Assembly: GCA_025506515.1 (NCBI GenBank) | Contig: CM046442.1 | Location: 61,637,340 to 61,701,339 of the forward strand | Direction of reading: 5' to 3' | Length of the DNA stretch: 64,000 bases | Origin: Flaveria trinervia | Lineage: Eukaryota > Streptophyta > Magnoliopsida > Asterales > Asteraceae | Shown: positions 9,923-21,591 of the stretch, piece by piece | Layout of the letters: every line of letters starts with the position of its first letter | Numbering within the stretch: the stretch's first letter is position 1 | Translations under genes and position numbers: made by a program | The notes under the pieces: generated by a model | What the model saw: only the letters and a program-made list of their open reading frames with translations | What the model was told of the DNA's origin: nothing | Database searches by the model: none

Positions 9923-10620
9923 ATTAATCATGGTCATTTCCTTCGATGACAACCAATATTATCCATTATTTCACTTGTTTATCTTCTTAGTAACATTTTG
10001 TTCATCATTTTCATCCATCCCACATTCTTACCTTGTTTTCTCTTATAGAGTTATAATCCATCAATTTCTCAATCTTATATGAACGTAAATACATACACAA
10101 CATGTACATATCTATACCTACACATACATGTATTCATACAATCCAATCATACCATTAACATGATTTTATCAAATATTAACCTATTCTTAACATATTTTTA
10201 GATTTATTCAACCATTTTAATCACATTTTAAATCAAAAATCATCAAAATATCAAATTTTGTTAAACAATGAAGTGGGTGAACTGGAGTTTGTCAAGATTT
10301 TTCACCTTGATCATCATCCATGAACAATTGTTAGTAAACTAATGCGATACCTTGTGTAACTAGTAAGTTGTAACCACACACAATGCAAGCACAAATCTTT
10401 CATTCCCGATTATCACTTCGGGTTCTAAAATAAGTCTAACTAGAATATTAGTGAGAAATGGGTGAAGGTTTCTAATGGTGGTGCTAGTGTTTGCGGTGAC
10501 CGAGAGAGAGGGGGTGATGGTCGTGACAGGTGGTGATGGAGGCGCTGGTCTTGGCAGTTGGTGATGTTGGTGGTGATGGTGGTGACGATTGGTGATGATG
10601 GAAGTGATGGTTGTGGCACG
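9923..10620 (-). mobile_element. Gypsy-type LTR fragment (copy of 27643-28325)
   Basis: The sequence runs parallel to 27643-28325 with few differences, including the GTGGTGATGG-rich stretch at 10480-10615. In the right-hand copy the sequence continues to a Gypsy terminus at 28827. Here it stops abruptly at about 10620 inside RNase H of another element. The short His-rich frames across it are simple-sequence artefacts. Confidence 0.65.
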
Positions 10621-10860
10621 TATGTAGTTGAATCTCCGCTCAATGTGCCTAGTCTTTTGATGAGCACGAGGTTCCTTGATTTGAGCAATCGCACCCTCGT
10701 TATCACAAAAGATCGGCAATGAATTTCTTCAACCATACAGCTTCTTGAGCTGCCAATGAGGCGGCAACGTATTCAGATTCTGTAGTTGATAAGGCCACCA
10801 TATCTTGTTAGAGCTCTTCTAAGAGACAGCTCCTTCATTCAGAATGAAAATGTATCTAGA
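10621..10860 (-). pseudogene. Copia A RNase H, truncated
   Basis: RNase H removes the RNA strand during reverse transcription. The readable parts are a SEYVAAS-like start near 10790, then CDNEGAIAQIKEPRAHQKT, ending at a HIERRFNY box near 10625. There the element sequence stops and GTGGTGATGG-rich DNA begins. The last third of the domain is missing and the start is in another frame. Confidence 0.75.
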
Positions 10861-11169
10861 TTGTGATCGTGAATCATCACGATCGGTTTGGAAAATCACA
10901 TCCGTGTAACTTTTTACAACGAGTTCCTCATCACCAGATCCATAGATTAGAAACATATCTTAAGTCCTCCTTAGGTACTTAAGTATGTTCTTAACAGCCA
11001 TCCAATGACTGCTTCCAGGATTTTGCTGGTAACGGATTGTCATGCTTAAGGCGCATGAAACGTCCGGCCGAGTGCATATCATTGCATACATGATGGATCC
11101 AATAGCAGATGCTATGGGATTGCCTTTATTTTATCTTGCTCATCCTTTGAGCTTGGACATGAGTCGTGC

Positions 11170-12160
11170 TCAATATTGTTCCTCTTGAATAGGTACTATA
11201 CGTTTCTTAGAGTTTTCCATCTTGAACCTTTTCAAGATCTTATCAATGTATGCACTTTGATTTAAACCAATCAATCGCCTTGATCTATCCCTATAGATCT
11301 TTATTCCCAGAATATAGGCGGTCTCACCAAGATCCTTGATGGAAAAACAACTTCCAAGCCAGGTTTTAACACCATCCAAGGTTGGAATGTCATTTCCAAA
11401 TAGTAGTATGTCATCAACATACAATACTAAGAAAGTGATGATGCTCCCACTAGCTTTCTTATATACACAAGCTTCATCAGCATTCTTGATGAATCCAATT
11501 TAATTACTTCTTCATCAAACCGGTGATTCTAACTTCTCCATGCTTGTTTCAATCCATAGATTGATTTCTTTAACTTGCATACTTTGTTAGGATGTTTTGG
11601 ATCGACAAAATCTTCAGGCTGAACCATATAGACATCTTCCTCAAGATATCCATTTAGGAAGGCCATTTTGACATCCATTTGCCAAATCTCATAATCATAT
11701 GAGCAGCTATGAAAAACAATATCCTAATAGATTTTAGCATAGCAACAGGTGAGAAAGTTTCATCATAGTCAACCCCTTGAGTTTGAGTGAAACCTTTTAC
11801 TACAAGTCTTGCTTTATAAGTATCCAAGTTTCCATGCATATCGGTTTTCTTTTTGAAAACCCACTTACTTCCAATTACTTTGGAGTTAAGAGGTGGTATA
11901 ACCAAGTCCCATACTTTATTGTCATACATGGATTGCATCTCAACGTTCATGGCTTCAAGCCATTTATCACAATCCGAATTGGACAACGCATCATGGTATG
12001 TTATTGGTTCATCAGAATCTATCACATAGCATCCATCAGTGAAAAGTCCATATCTTTCTGGTGGATTACTAGTTCTACTAGATCTACGAACGTTTTTTGT
12101 GTATTGATCAACTATTTGATCACTTTCAACATTCTCATGTTGAGTGCTAGTGTCAACCAA
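11170..12160 (-). pseudogene. Copia A reverse transcriptase, broken
   Basis: The N-terminal part (12160-11654) has SKWVFKKKTDMHGN and ARLVVKGFTQTQGVDYDETF, both standard Copia RT boxes. The catalytic box MYVDDILLFGND lies at 11424, followed by FSIKDLGETAYILGIKI. The two parts are in different frames, with a damaged segment at 11450-11655. The YVDD pair is intact. Confidence 0.88.
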
Positions 12161-12358
12161 ACGTGTATCGGGTTACGGTTCTTGATCCTCTTCAAGATCC
12201 ACAATTCTACTACCAGTTCCTTCTATAAGGAACTTGGTTTCCAAGAACTCACCCTTTTTGGCAACAAACTCCTTTTGTTGTATTGGATCATAGAAATAAT
12301 ATCCCATAGAATCTCTTGGATATCCAATAAAGATACACTTAGTGGAACGACTTTCTAA

Positions 12359-13156
12359 CTAGTTCGAGGTAGGAGTCTTCACATAAGCCTCACACCCCCA
12401 CACCCTCAAATATGAGAATGACGGAACCCTTCCATGCCATATTTCATAAGGTGTCCTTTCCACTTTCTTGGTTGGGGCCATATTCAAAATACGGGCCGCA
12501 GAGAGCAGAGCAAAACCCCAATATGATAAAGGTAATGGGCTTCTAGCCATCATAGATCGAACCATATCCAATAGAGTTCGATTTCTCCTCTCGGACATGC
12601 CATTATGTTGTGGTGTTCCCGGTGGAGATAGTTGTGAGACAATCCCACAACTTCTAAGATGGTCCCTAAAAGCATCATTCAGGTATTCACCTCCACTATC
12701 GGTGCGGAGAATTTTAATTGACTTATTGAGTTGATTTTGTACTTCATTTTGAAAGATCTTGAACATTTCAAAAGCTTCATCTTTATGTCTTAACAAGTAC
12801 ACATACCCATATCGACTATAGTCGTCAGTAAAGGTAATGAAGTATCTTTCATTATACCTTGTCATAGGTTTAAAAGGACCACATACATCCGAATGTATGA
12901 TACCTAATAAATCCTTTGCCCTTTCGGCTTTGCCTTTAAAAGGTGCCTTGGTCATTTTACCTTGTAAACAAGACTCACATTCATTTGTTTTTAAAAGACC
13001 ATTCTTTTGTAGTGTTTGTATTCTTTTCTTGTTTATATGACCAAGATGGAAATGCCAAAGGTAACTGTCACTCAAATCCGATTTGAGTTTCTTGGTACTA
13101 GTTTGGTACAACAAGCTATCATTCAATGTTTTAATAGATACCATTGATGGGAACAA
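12359..13156 (-). pseudogene. Copia A integrase, 265 open codons
   Basis: The enzyme inserts element DNA into chromosomes. The zinc part has a WHFHLGHIN box and CESCLQGK (H-H-C-C). The DDE core has HSDVCGP, RTDSGGEYL and SERRNRTL, so all three catalytic acids are present. A stop (12359-12361) ends it shortly after GCEAYVKTPTSN, before the C-terminal region and RT. This is the longest open piece of the element. Confidence 0.9.
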
Positions 13157-13350
13157 CTTTAGTAAAACATGTCATTCAAAGTAACATGGATTTCATTTCC
13201 AATAAATGATAATACATATTCAAAATGTTTTAATAGGGCTACGGAAATAATGTTCCTAGTCAAACTAGGATCATACAAAACATTGTCAAAATTACTTCCA
13301 AACCATTTGGAAGTTTCAAGATGTAGTCACCACAGGCTTCAGCTTCAACT

Positions 13351-13540
13351 TCACTTTAGCCCCATTGCCCATGTAGAGGCTAACATCCCTTTTTTGAAGT
13401 TGCTACTTCTTTTGAACCCCTGCAATAAATTGCAAATGTGAGTTCCACATCCGGTATCTAATACCCATGTGTTACAGGATAGTAAGTTTAAATCAATATG
13501 GATCATGTATATAGTACCTGAGGTCTGCCCGGCATCCCTC
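13351..13540 (-). pseudogene. Copia A protease remnant
   Basis: The aspartic protease box CNTWVLDTGCGTHIC is readable near 13490-13430, with the catalytic D-T-G triad intact. The frame fails a few dozen codons later, and the link to integrase is shifted. Confidence 0.8.
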
Positions 13541-14431
13541 TTTGCTTTCAACTCTTGGAGATGGATAGGAAATTTCTTGCCCAATGTCCAATCTCCCCAC
13601 ACCTGAAGCATGGGTCATTAGAAGCAACCTTTTGCCTCTTCTCCTGTGCTTTGGGTGGCACCCTTGCCACCCATTCCCTTTTCCCATTACGGGTCCCTTA
13701 CCCTTGGCAACTCTTGCCTTGGGTGCAGGATGAGGCCTTTTCTTGTTCCCACCTTCATTAATGGTGAGAACGGGTAAAACCCTTTTACCCATGGCCGCCT
13801 CGGCCGTGTGAGAATAGAGTGAAGCTCACCAATGCTTTTGTCCCAAGTATTCATGTTGTAGTTCAACATGAACATCTCAAACTTTTTGGTAAGGCCATTG
13901 AGGATCAAATCCATCGCCAATTCCTTTCAGACGGGACATTTAGCCTTCGAGGCGGTCAATGTGACTTTTCATCTTAAGTACATAAGATGAAACTGATTGG
14001 TTGTCGTCTATACGACATGCATGGAGCGCTCGAACCGTTTCGAAGCGCCCGAACCGTTTCAAAGCGCTCAACCCTTGCTTGCTGTTGGAACGTTTCCTTC
14101 GGTTGGGTTATCATGTCATAAGCTCCGTGATGCTCATACTCCTTCGGGAGATCTGGAGTCATGCTTGCCAACATAAGGCAAGACACTTGGACAGAGTCCT
14201 CAGTGTACTTTATCCACTCGTTATAGGCCTCCTCATCATCCTCACTAGGTTGATCGGGGACAGGGTCGTCTAAAACATATGACCGTTTCTCTTGCTTGAG
14301 AATGATTCTCAAGTTTCGATACCAATCGATAAAATTATTATGATTTAGACGTTCTTTTTGGAGAATCACTCATAAAGATTGGGCGGACGTGGATGAATTA
14401 TCATGACTATCATAATTATTGGTGGCCATCT
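13541..14431 (-). pseudogene. Copia A gag, broken
   Basis: The likely start is the ATG at 14431, directly after TTTTGTAG. The first long open piece (14369-13974) has NFIDWYRNLRIILKQEK and the CLMLASMTPDL region typical of Copia gag. A later piece (13920-13687) has MAMDLILNGLTKKFEMF. Lys/Gly-rich sequence and a knuckle remnant follow near 13600. At least two frameshifts separate the pieces. Confidence 0.82.
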
Positions 14432-15795
14432 ACAAAATTTAACAAAGATTAATTTTAGTATTTTCGATATTGTTATTTTAACAATTAATAACTTTTAATA
14501 TCATTTTCATATTAAAATCTAGAACCCAACATTACATTTAAATAGTGGTTAGGTGACCTTTATCCAACGATTTAAATTAATAAGGTGGTCAATGATTGAC
14601 GATTGCAAGCATTTGCCACTTCTAGAGGTATGGGATCGACTTGAAACATCATATGTAAAGTCGGCATGTTAATCCCATCAACACCATTTTGAAACCATAT
14701 CGTAGGTGATCCATTTGACATGGTTTGCAAATCAAGACACCCTACTTACACACACGTGTGAGTTTGCCAAAATAAGCGGTTAGGTGACCTTTATCCCACG
14801 AATATGGCATTCTCACCTCAAGTCTCAAGTTCCCTCAAAATGGTTAGGTGACCTTTATCCCACTAAGAGTTCCTGAGTGATTCAAGTGTTATGTAAAAGG
14901 ACGGTGTTGATCTTATTTTTTTAATTAGAGATTTCATAATTCTAGTTTAGAAAACTCTATGTTTTCATATTTGCATGCTTTTAAATACAAGATACCCTAT
15001 GGTACATTGATTAAAGCCCTTTTAATCTTTGAAACCATTAAACAATATTAATAATCTTTTATTACCTTTTAATGATTAAGGACCGTTTAGATAGTTTGTT
15101 ATGATCATTGAAAGGATTGTTAAGCAAACATTATATATAAGCAATCATCCATAATACCATAACCAAACAACCAAGAATCAACCAAATATTAGTGCATAAC
15201 CATAGCATCTAAAGTGGCCACACTTGTTTGCCATCACAAGTGTGGACCATAGGACATTCCTAAGGGACAAAAGAAACACAACACAAAAGGCTTCCATGAA
15301 CCTCCCACTTGAAACCGCATCCAAATGCTCCATGTTTCTTGTGTGTTCCATTTGTGCTTCTAACGCGTACATCTTCATATTACAAGATATTATATCCTAA
15401 TACAAGATTTATAGTAAAATGAAAGGTACCTAATCTATTTATTACATCCCAATAATAAATAAACTACACTTTAAACCAATCACAAATAAAAGATTATACA
15501 ACCCAATTGAATGAATAAATACAACCATTACAAACATCCAAATAACACAAGGTCAAGGGCTAGGTTATGCACCATAATGAACAATGATCATATCATCCAA
15601 AACAACAATGAATCCCCACTAAAACCCACGAAATTTCAGCCAACACAAACTGAAATTTCGGCTTTTATCTTGTCCAAACAAACAAACAATACATCTTACA
15701 TGTATTTCAAAGTTTAATCACAAGCATGTGTGATATAACTTTGAAAGTTTGGGGATTCATAATACATGAACATAGCAGCCCCTAAAAGAGTTGTA
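14432..15795 (-). other. Copia A untranslated leader or unassigned flank
   Basis: No convincing gene was found. The stretch holds three copies of a 19-mer (listed separately) and ends TTTTGTAG just before the gag ATG, like a splice acceptor. No PBS of the TGGTATCAGAGC type and no LTR terminus were found, so the 5' LTR seems lost. The right edge joins the truncated end of S1 without any duplication. Confidence 0.45.
14547..14860 (-). repeat. Three direct copies of a 19-mer in the Copia A leader
   Basis: GGTTAGGTGACCTTTATCC occurs exactly at 14547-14565, 14778-14796 and 14842-14860. The core AGGTGACCT is palindromic except at its centre. The flanking sequences are not alike, so this is not a plain tandem array. 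Confidence 0.93.
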
Positions 15796-18700
15796 TAGTC
15801 CCAGGGTGATACTACAAAGACCAGGGAGATCACTTCATCTACAATCTTTTTCACCTGGCCAATGTATCTCTATGGAATGTTTTTCTTGTGAATCCTGTGA
15901 GACACCCTGGGATCAGGCCAAATCCTTACTCTCCCCTTTTGATATTGAAATGTATGCTTAAGAGTGTATAATCTGAGAGCTTGCTTCTTCATGTTGATGA
16001 TAGAAGATGTGGCTGCATAAGCTTTGTCAACCCTCCTCAACAATTCCTCATCGTGTTGTTTGTGAAGTTCTTCTTCTTCTAGGTTTAGTTTCACAATTTG
16101 TCTTTGAGTTTCAGGAGTAATGTTAGGGAGTGACTTGTGGCCTTCGGCAACTGTATAATAGCTGAGAGTGGCAGTCTATCTTCATCATCATCTTCTTCAT
16201 CATCTTCTAGCCTCAATACCCTTCTCTTCTTCTTCTGGGGTACATCATCGGCTATTGGTTTTGAGGGTGAGGGAGTTGGTTTGGTGGGTTGTGTTTTTGG
16301 TGGTTTTGGGGGTAAAGGGATTGTTTTAGTGGGTGGTTGTTTTGGTGGTTTTGGTATGGGAATGTTGACAGGCTGTTCTAGCGTTTTTGAGGTAAGTGTG
16401 GCTTTAGATTGCTTGGCTAGTTCAGTCCTGCTCCCAGCACCAGCTTCATTCAAAGCTTCAATAACAAGTCCCTTTGTGTATACTTCAGATGAACAGATCT
16501 TGGTGGTCATTGCCAAGATACTGTTCCTGGACCAAGCTTTGATTTCGATCAATGATCTTCTAAGATACTTCGCTATAAATCTGATCATGATCTCCAGCCT
16601 CTCTCTTTCTAACACATCATAACTTGCCCATCTATTCTGGATTTCTTCAATCTCTAGTCTTCTGATTTCAGAGTCAAGCTTGTCTGTGTCATGGCCTTGC
16701 CTAAACAACTGATCAATGATGTTATCCATTGATCTGCTGTGTTCGGCATCAGCCTCTTTTACCATCAGCTCCAAGGCAGTCTCCTTCACATTCTTTCTTT
16801 TCTTTGATTTCTCCATGTCAGCTTCTTTCTCCTTTTTTTCCTTCTCCTTCTCTTTTTCAGTCTCCACTACCATCTCCTTCTCCTTTTCCACTTCTGTTTC
16901 TTTCTCCTTCTCTTTTCTCTCTGCAGTCCTCTTCCTTTTTGCTTTCACTGACTGAATCTCCACCTTTTTGGTTGCATTGGTTGCAAGGGTTTGATTGTCA
17001 GAAAGCTTCTTGCCCACAACTTCCTCTAGCAAGGGTTGTATTACTAAGGAGAGCCTCTCATCAATGGTTTTGATCACTATATCAGTGATTATAGGTGTGA
17101 TGAGAGGGAGGGAATTTTGAAAGATAGCAACTATTTGCTCAGGGGGGTTCTGTTCCTGAGAAATAGTGCCAGAAGCAGAGGCAGGTGGCTGAGAATTTGG
17201 GAGTGGCTCTGCGTTTAGGAGACCTTGAGATGAAGGTGCCATCTGTGGGGTTTGAGAGGCAAATGGTCTTTGATCCTCAGAAGTTTTGGCAAGTAGCTCT
17301 TTGACTCTGCTCACCTCCTCTTCCAGGATGGTGTTTTGGGCTAAAACATCATAAAAGAAGCCCAGGTCATCATCAGTGGGTACTGAATCACCTGACCTCC
17401 TGATAGAATGAGGATGAACATGCACTGAGTGTAGATCAGTTGTAGCATGTGCCCCTGTGTCTTGGAACTAGGGACTCCTGCCTCAGGATTATGTCCTTCA
17501 TCAGCAGTTGCCTCTGGTGAGGTCTTAGTAATGGTACCAACTACATCCTGAGCATATGCTGAAACAGGATAAGTGGCAGCCTTACCAGAAGTTCCAATCT
17601 CCTTTTCTACACTAGAAAATGGAACATTGTAACCCCTATGTTGTGGGTTATCACATGCACTTTGATCCTCCCCCTCAATGGTAGAGGTATGCCCAGTTGT
17701 AATTGGTATCTGGGGAGGGGGTGAGGAGTGCAACTGACACAACACTTGTGCAACAATTAATGTAGGACTTTGGGGGGCGGTTGCATGTGGTGATTGGGTA
17801 GAAGCGGATTGCACCCAGGGTGAATGGTGCGCTTCAATGGTAACCCTCTCAAGTGAGATAGGTTCCAGCAGTGTGGGTTCCCCAATATGGTTGCAACAGG
17901 ATCCTTTTGAGAGGATATCTATGCGGCTGTGGTTGGTTGAGTCTTTGACACAACTGGGGGGTTAATACCAGTATGTGTTTCCTGCGTTTGTGTACAGGGG
18001 CATCCTCAGGGGACTCATCTCCCTGAGTAGCCTTTTTTGGCTTTTTGGATTTTGGCTTGGAGGGGACTCTGGTTCTGGAGTTGGTGGCTGTGGGTTCCAA
18101 CTACGTGGGTTTTCGCAGTTTGGCAGCCTGTTTCAGTGTGTGGTCAGAGTTGTGCCTGGAGTATACTTCAGGCAATACAGCCATTGCAGGGACTCCAAGG
18201 CCAACAAGTCCCTCAGCTTTCAGCTGATTCTCTATTATGGCCATAATGAACCGAGGATATAATATCCAGCAGTTACAAATAGATTTTGAGGCCATATCCT
18301 TTAGTTCAAGAAAAATGATTTAGAAAAGTTTAAGTCTTGTTGCTCAAGGATAGAGAATAGTACCTGCTGCCATCTGGTAGACATTTGATCCCAAGAGGAT
18401 GTCTTAGGAGCTAAACAAACATTACCATGTGAAAGATAAGACGTTCTGCATCATGGAAATGTTTCTTTAGAATAGTAGAGGCACTAAGGTTTCCCTGATA
18501 TCCATGGTGGGCAAAGGATAAATCAGTTGTGCCCTTTGGATACCCAGCAGGAAAAGTGGCATCATCCAAGTTTAGGGTTTGTCGAATGATATCCAAAGTG
18601 ATGACCACTTGATGGTTGTTAACAACCGACCGGAGAGACTCGATGTTGTTCTCCCCAGTGGTAATGGTAACGTTCATCCAAAACTGGTGAAGGGATTCGG

Positions 18701-18845
18701 CATGAATGGTGGGATTTAGAAGAAATTCCGTTTTGTAAGGTGACTGGACCATAAGATCAATGGCGTTATCGAACTTTGTCCAGAAAGGCGATTTGGTGAG
18801 GTAGGCTACACAGTTATGTCGTGGTTTGAGCTGCATGGTCGCCAT
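15796..18845 (-). pseudogene. S1 accessory (envelope-position) reading frame
   Basis: Function unknown. It starts with ATG at 18845. The first 140 codons form a folded-looking region (RHNCVAYLTKSPFW, then NLDDATFPAGYPKGTT). After frameshifts near 18411 and 17849 come Pro/Gln-rich stretches. A 444-codon open frame (17425-16091) follows: a long Lys/Glu-rich probable coiled coil, an ERERLEIMIRFIAKYLRR segment, Pro-rich PKPPKQPP repeats, then KKKRRVLRLEDDEEDDDED, a basic patch next to an acidic run. The C-terminal domain starts at 16094 and is cut at 15796. The basic patch resembles a nuclear signal. No signal peptide or transmembrane helix is evident, so 'envelope-like' describes position only. 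Confidence 0.78.
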
Positions 18846-19600
18846 TAATGAGAGAGAAGTTTTGGAGGTTTGAACGTTAGGTTTAGAAAGGATGAAGTTC
18901 TGAAGGATCAGATATGAGGTATTTATAGGGACGGGTCATAAAACGACTAAAGGGTTTGGTTTTAATCATCAGTAGTTTTAAACAACTGATGACGTGGTAT
19001 TACCCTTTCAGAAGTTGAAACAACAAAAGTCTTGGTGTTAGGTATCAGTAGTTATAAAACAACTGGAAACCATGGTTTTGACTTCAGATGTTTGAAAACA
19101 ACTGAAGACTTGGTTTTAGTCATCAATACTTGTGAAACTACTGAAAACCTTGGTTTTGTCTTTAGGTGTTGGAAACAGCTGATAACTTGGTTTTAGGCAT
19201 CAGTAGTTATGAAACTACGAAGACATGGTTTTGTCATCAGTTGTTGTAAACAGCTGATGACTTGGTTTTAGTCATCAGTAGTTATGAAACTACTGAGGAC
19301 ATGTTTTTGTCATCAGTTGTTTAGGATTAACAACTAAAGAGAAAGTTCTCATCATAGTTTTCATCAATTCATAGCCTTTTAGCTGTTTCATACTGTCCTC
19401 AACACTTACTCATCAGACTTTTTGTTGTTTTCAGTTGTTTCATAGGACATCAGTACTTTTCTGATTTTACTGACATCAGTAGTTATATTTACATCAGTAG
19501 TTTTAACTTTATCAGTTGTTAGACCAAAATCAGTACTTATATTGATATGCTTACTAATGATCATCAGTACTTATTTACTGAGATCATCAGTAGTTATCAC
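18846..19600 (-). repeat. S1 pol-accessory spacer with CAGTAGTT-type repeats
   Basis: Noncoding DNA between the RNase H end and the accessory ATG. It is made of about twenty degenerate units of ATCAGTAGTTATGAAACTAC and CAGTTGTTTA. The same CAGTAGTT/CTGAAG words make up the S LTR arrays. S2 has the equivalent spacer at 41355-42053. Confidence 0.88.
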
Positions 19601-21585
19601 TTATTCTAGCTGCATCATACCAAGCCTTAACACAAGGTTTTGGAAAGTTGAACTATCCAAAGGCTTAGTAAAAATGTCTGCAAGCTCATTAGCACTAGGC
19701 ACAAACTTAGGATCAATCAGACCTTTTTCAAAACAATCCCGAATAAAATGATGTCTGATCTCTATATGTTTGGTCCTAGAGTGCTGGACTGGATTTTTAA
19801 CAATGCATAGAGCTGAAGCACTATCCATTAATAATGGAGTCTTAGTCTCTGTAATGCCATAATCCAAAAGTTGGTTCCGAAGCCAAAGTACCTGAGAAGT
19901 ACAACTTGCAGCTGCAATGTACTCTGCTTCAGCAGTGGATGTAGCAACAGATGTTTGTTTCTTACTCTGCCAAGAAATCAACAGTTGCCTAGGAATTGAC
20001 ATCCACCAGAAATTGACTTTCTAGTTAACTTGCACCCTGCATAGTCACTATCTGAAAAAGCAACTAATTTGCAAGAGTGTCCAGTGGAATACCATAATCC
20101 TAGAGATTGTGTACCTTGCAAATATCTAAAGATCCTCTTGACTGCAATCAAATGAGACTCTTTAGGAGCAGCCTGAAATCTAGCACAAACACAAGTAGCA
20201 AACATGATATCTGGTCTAGAAGCTGTTAAGTACATCAAGGACCCAATCATACATCTGTAAAGTGTTTCATCAATAGCTTTACCTTTCTGATCCCCATCCA
20301 GTTGTGTGGTGTTGCACATGGGAGTGGAACAGGGCTTACAATTTTGTAAATCAAACTTATTCAAAAGATTTTTTGTATATTTGGACTGATGAATAAAGGT
20401 GCCATCAGCCTTTTGTTTGATTTGCAAGCCTAGAAAGAATTGTAATTCTCCCATTCCACTCATTTCAAACCTCTTTTTCATTAATTTGGTAAAATCATCA
20501 CACAACTGGGGATCAGAAGATGCAAAAATGATATCATCAACATAAATTTGAACAAGTAGCTTATGCTGATCCACCTTCTTAATAAACAAAGTTTTATCTA
20601 TGGAGCCTCTAGTGAAATTATTCTTAAGAAGAAAAGTGGAGAGTGTCTCATACCAGGCTCTAGGAGCTTGTTTCAACCCATAAAGAGCCTTATCAAGTTT
20701 ATACACCCATTCAGGATGTTTATTATCCTCAAAACCTGGTGGTTGACACACATAAACTTCTTCTTTTATTTTTCCATATAAAAATGCACTTTTTACATCC
20801 ATTTGAAAAACTTTGAGATGGTGGAATGCAACATAGGCTAAGAACAATCTAATTGCCTCTAGTCTGGCTACAGGGGCAAAGGTTTCATCATAATCAATAC
20901 CTTCTTCTTGTGAGAACCCCTGTACAACCAGTCTAGCCTTGTTCTTAACAATAAGCCCATTTTCATCAGTTTTATTCCTAAACACCCATTTAGTGCCTAT
21001 TGCACACTTACCTGGGGGTAGAGGAACCAGTTCCCACACTTGTTGTTTCTTGAACCGAAGTAGCTCAAGCTGCATAGCTTCAACCCATCCATTGTCTCTT
21101 AACGCAACATGATTGTTCTTTGGCTCTAGCTGACTGATGAAGAGAGCATAGAAGCAGAAGTTAGACAATTGACTTCTTGTTGAAACTCTAGCATTGATAT
21201 CACCAATGATTTGAGACATTGGGTGATTCTTCAGCTCTTGATAAACAATGATATCTGTGCAAGTGTTTGTAGAACCTTTAGCAGCAGCAGATGTTGATAC
21301 AGACTCTTGAAACCAAGAATTGGATGGTAACTCAAAAGATATAGAGGAATCAGAGATCTCATCAGCATTTATTGTGGATGGAACTGCTGAAGCTACAAGA
21401 ACATCAAGTGTAGCAGACTCAGGCAGTTGGTCACTAAACTTGAATAGGTGAGTATTGATATTATCATCATCATCAATATCACCAGGTGGAAGACATGCTG
21501 CAGAAGATGATTTATCCACATTGTGTGCAACAACTGGAGGTTGAGAAGGAACATATTGCAGTATGTCCAAATCAAACAACTCCAT
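19601..21585 (-). pseudogene. S1 reverse transcriptase-RNase H, one frameshift
   Basis: A 535-codon open stretch (21585-19978) is followed by 133 codons in another frame (20002-19601). RT boxes are in order: [56 protein letters not shown] and the catalytic YVDDIIFAS. RNase H has [20 protein letters not shown], and HSRTKHIEIRHHFIRDC near its end. A 1-base length change near 19990 breaks the frame between them. The protein ends FQNLVLRLGM. This is the best preserved pol segment in the window. Confidence 0.93.
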
Positions 21586-21591
21586 AGGGTT

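Larger units (their letters stand above)
10621..14431 (-). mobile_element. Decayed Copia element A, internal region only
   Basis: Gag, protease, integrase, RT and RNase H remnants follow one another on the minus strand in Copia order. The 3' end is cut inside RNase H at about 10620, and no LTR of its own can be recognised. Gag and integrase look like the Tnt1/Angela side of Copia and are clearly different from S and N. The lineage call is by eye. Confidence 0.85.

Noticed and set aside
11777..12358. A 193-codon plus-strand frame
   Set aside because: It lies opposite the RT and integrase linker of Copia A, has no domain, and its composition is that of an antisense shadow.
16137..16622. A 161-codon Ser/Gly-rich frame on the plus strand, and similar plus-strand frames at 16716-17073 and minus-strand ones at 43810-44699
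   Set aside because: They lie opposite the low-complexity Lys/Glu, Pro and Asp/Glu parts of the S accessory frame. Reverse reading of such codons gives long Ser/Phe/Gly frames by chance.
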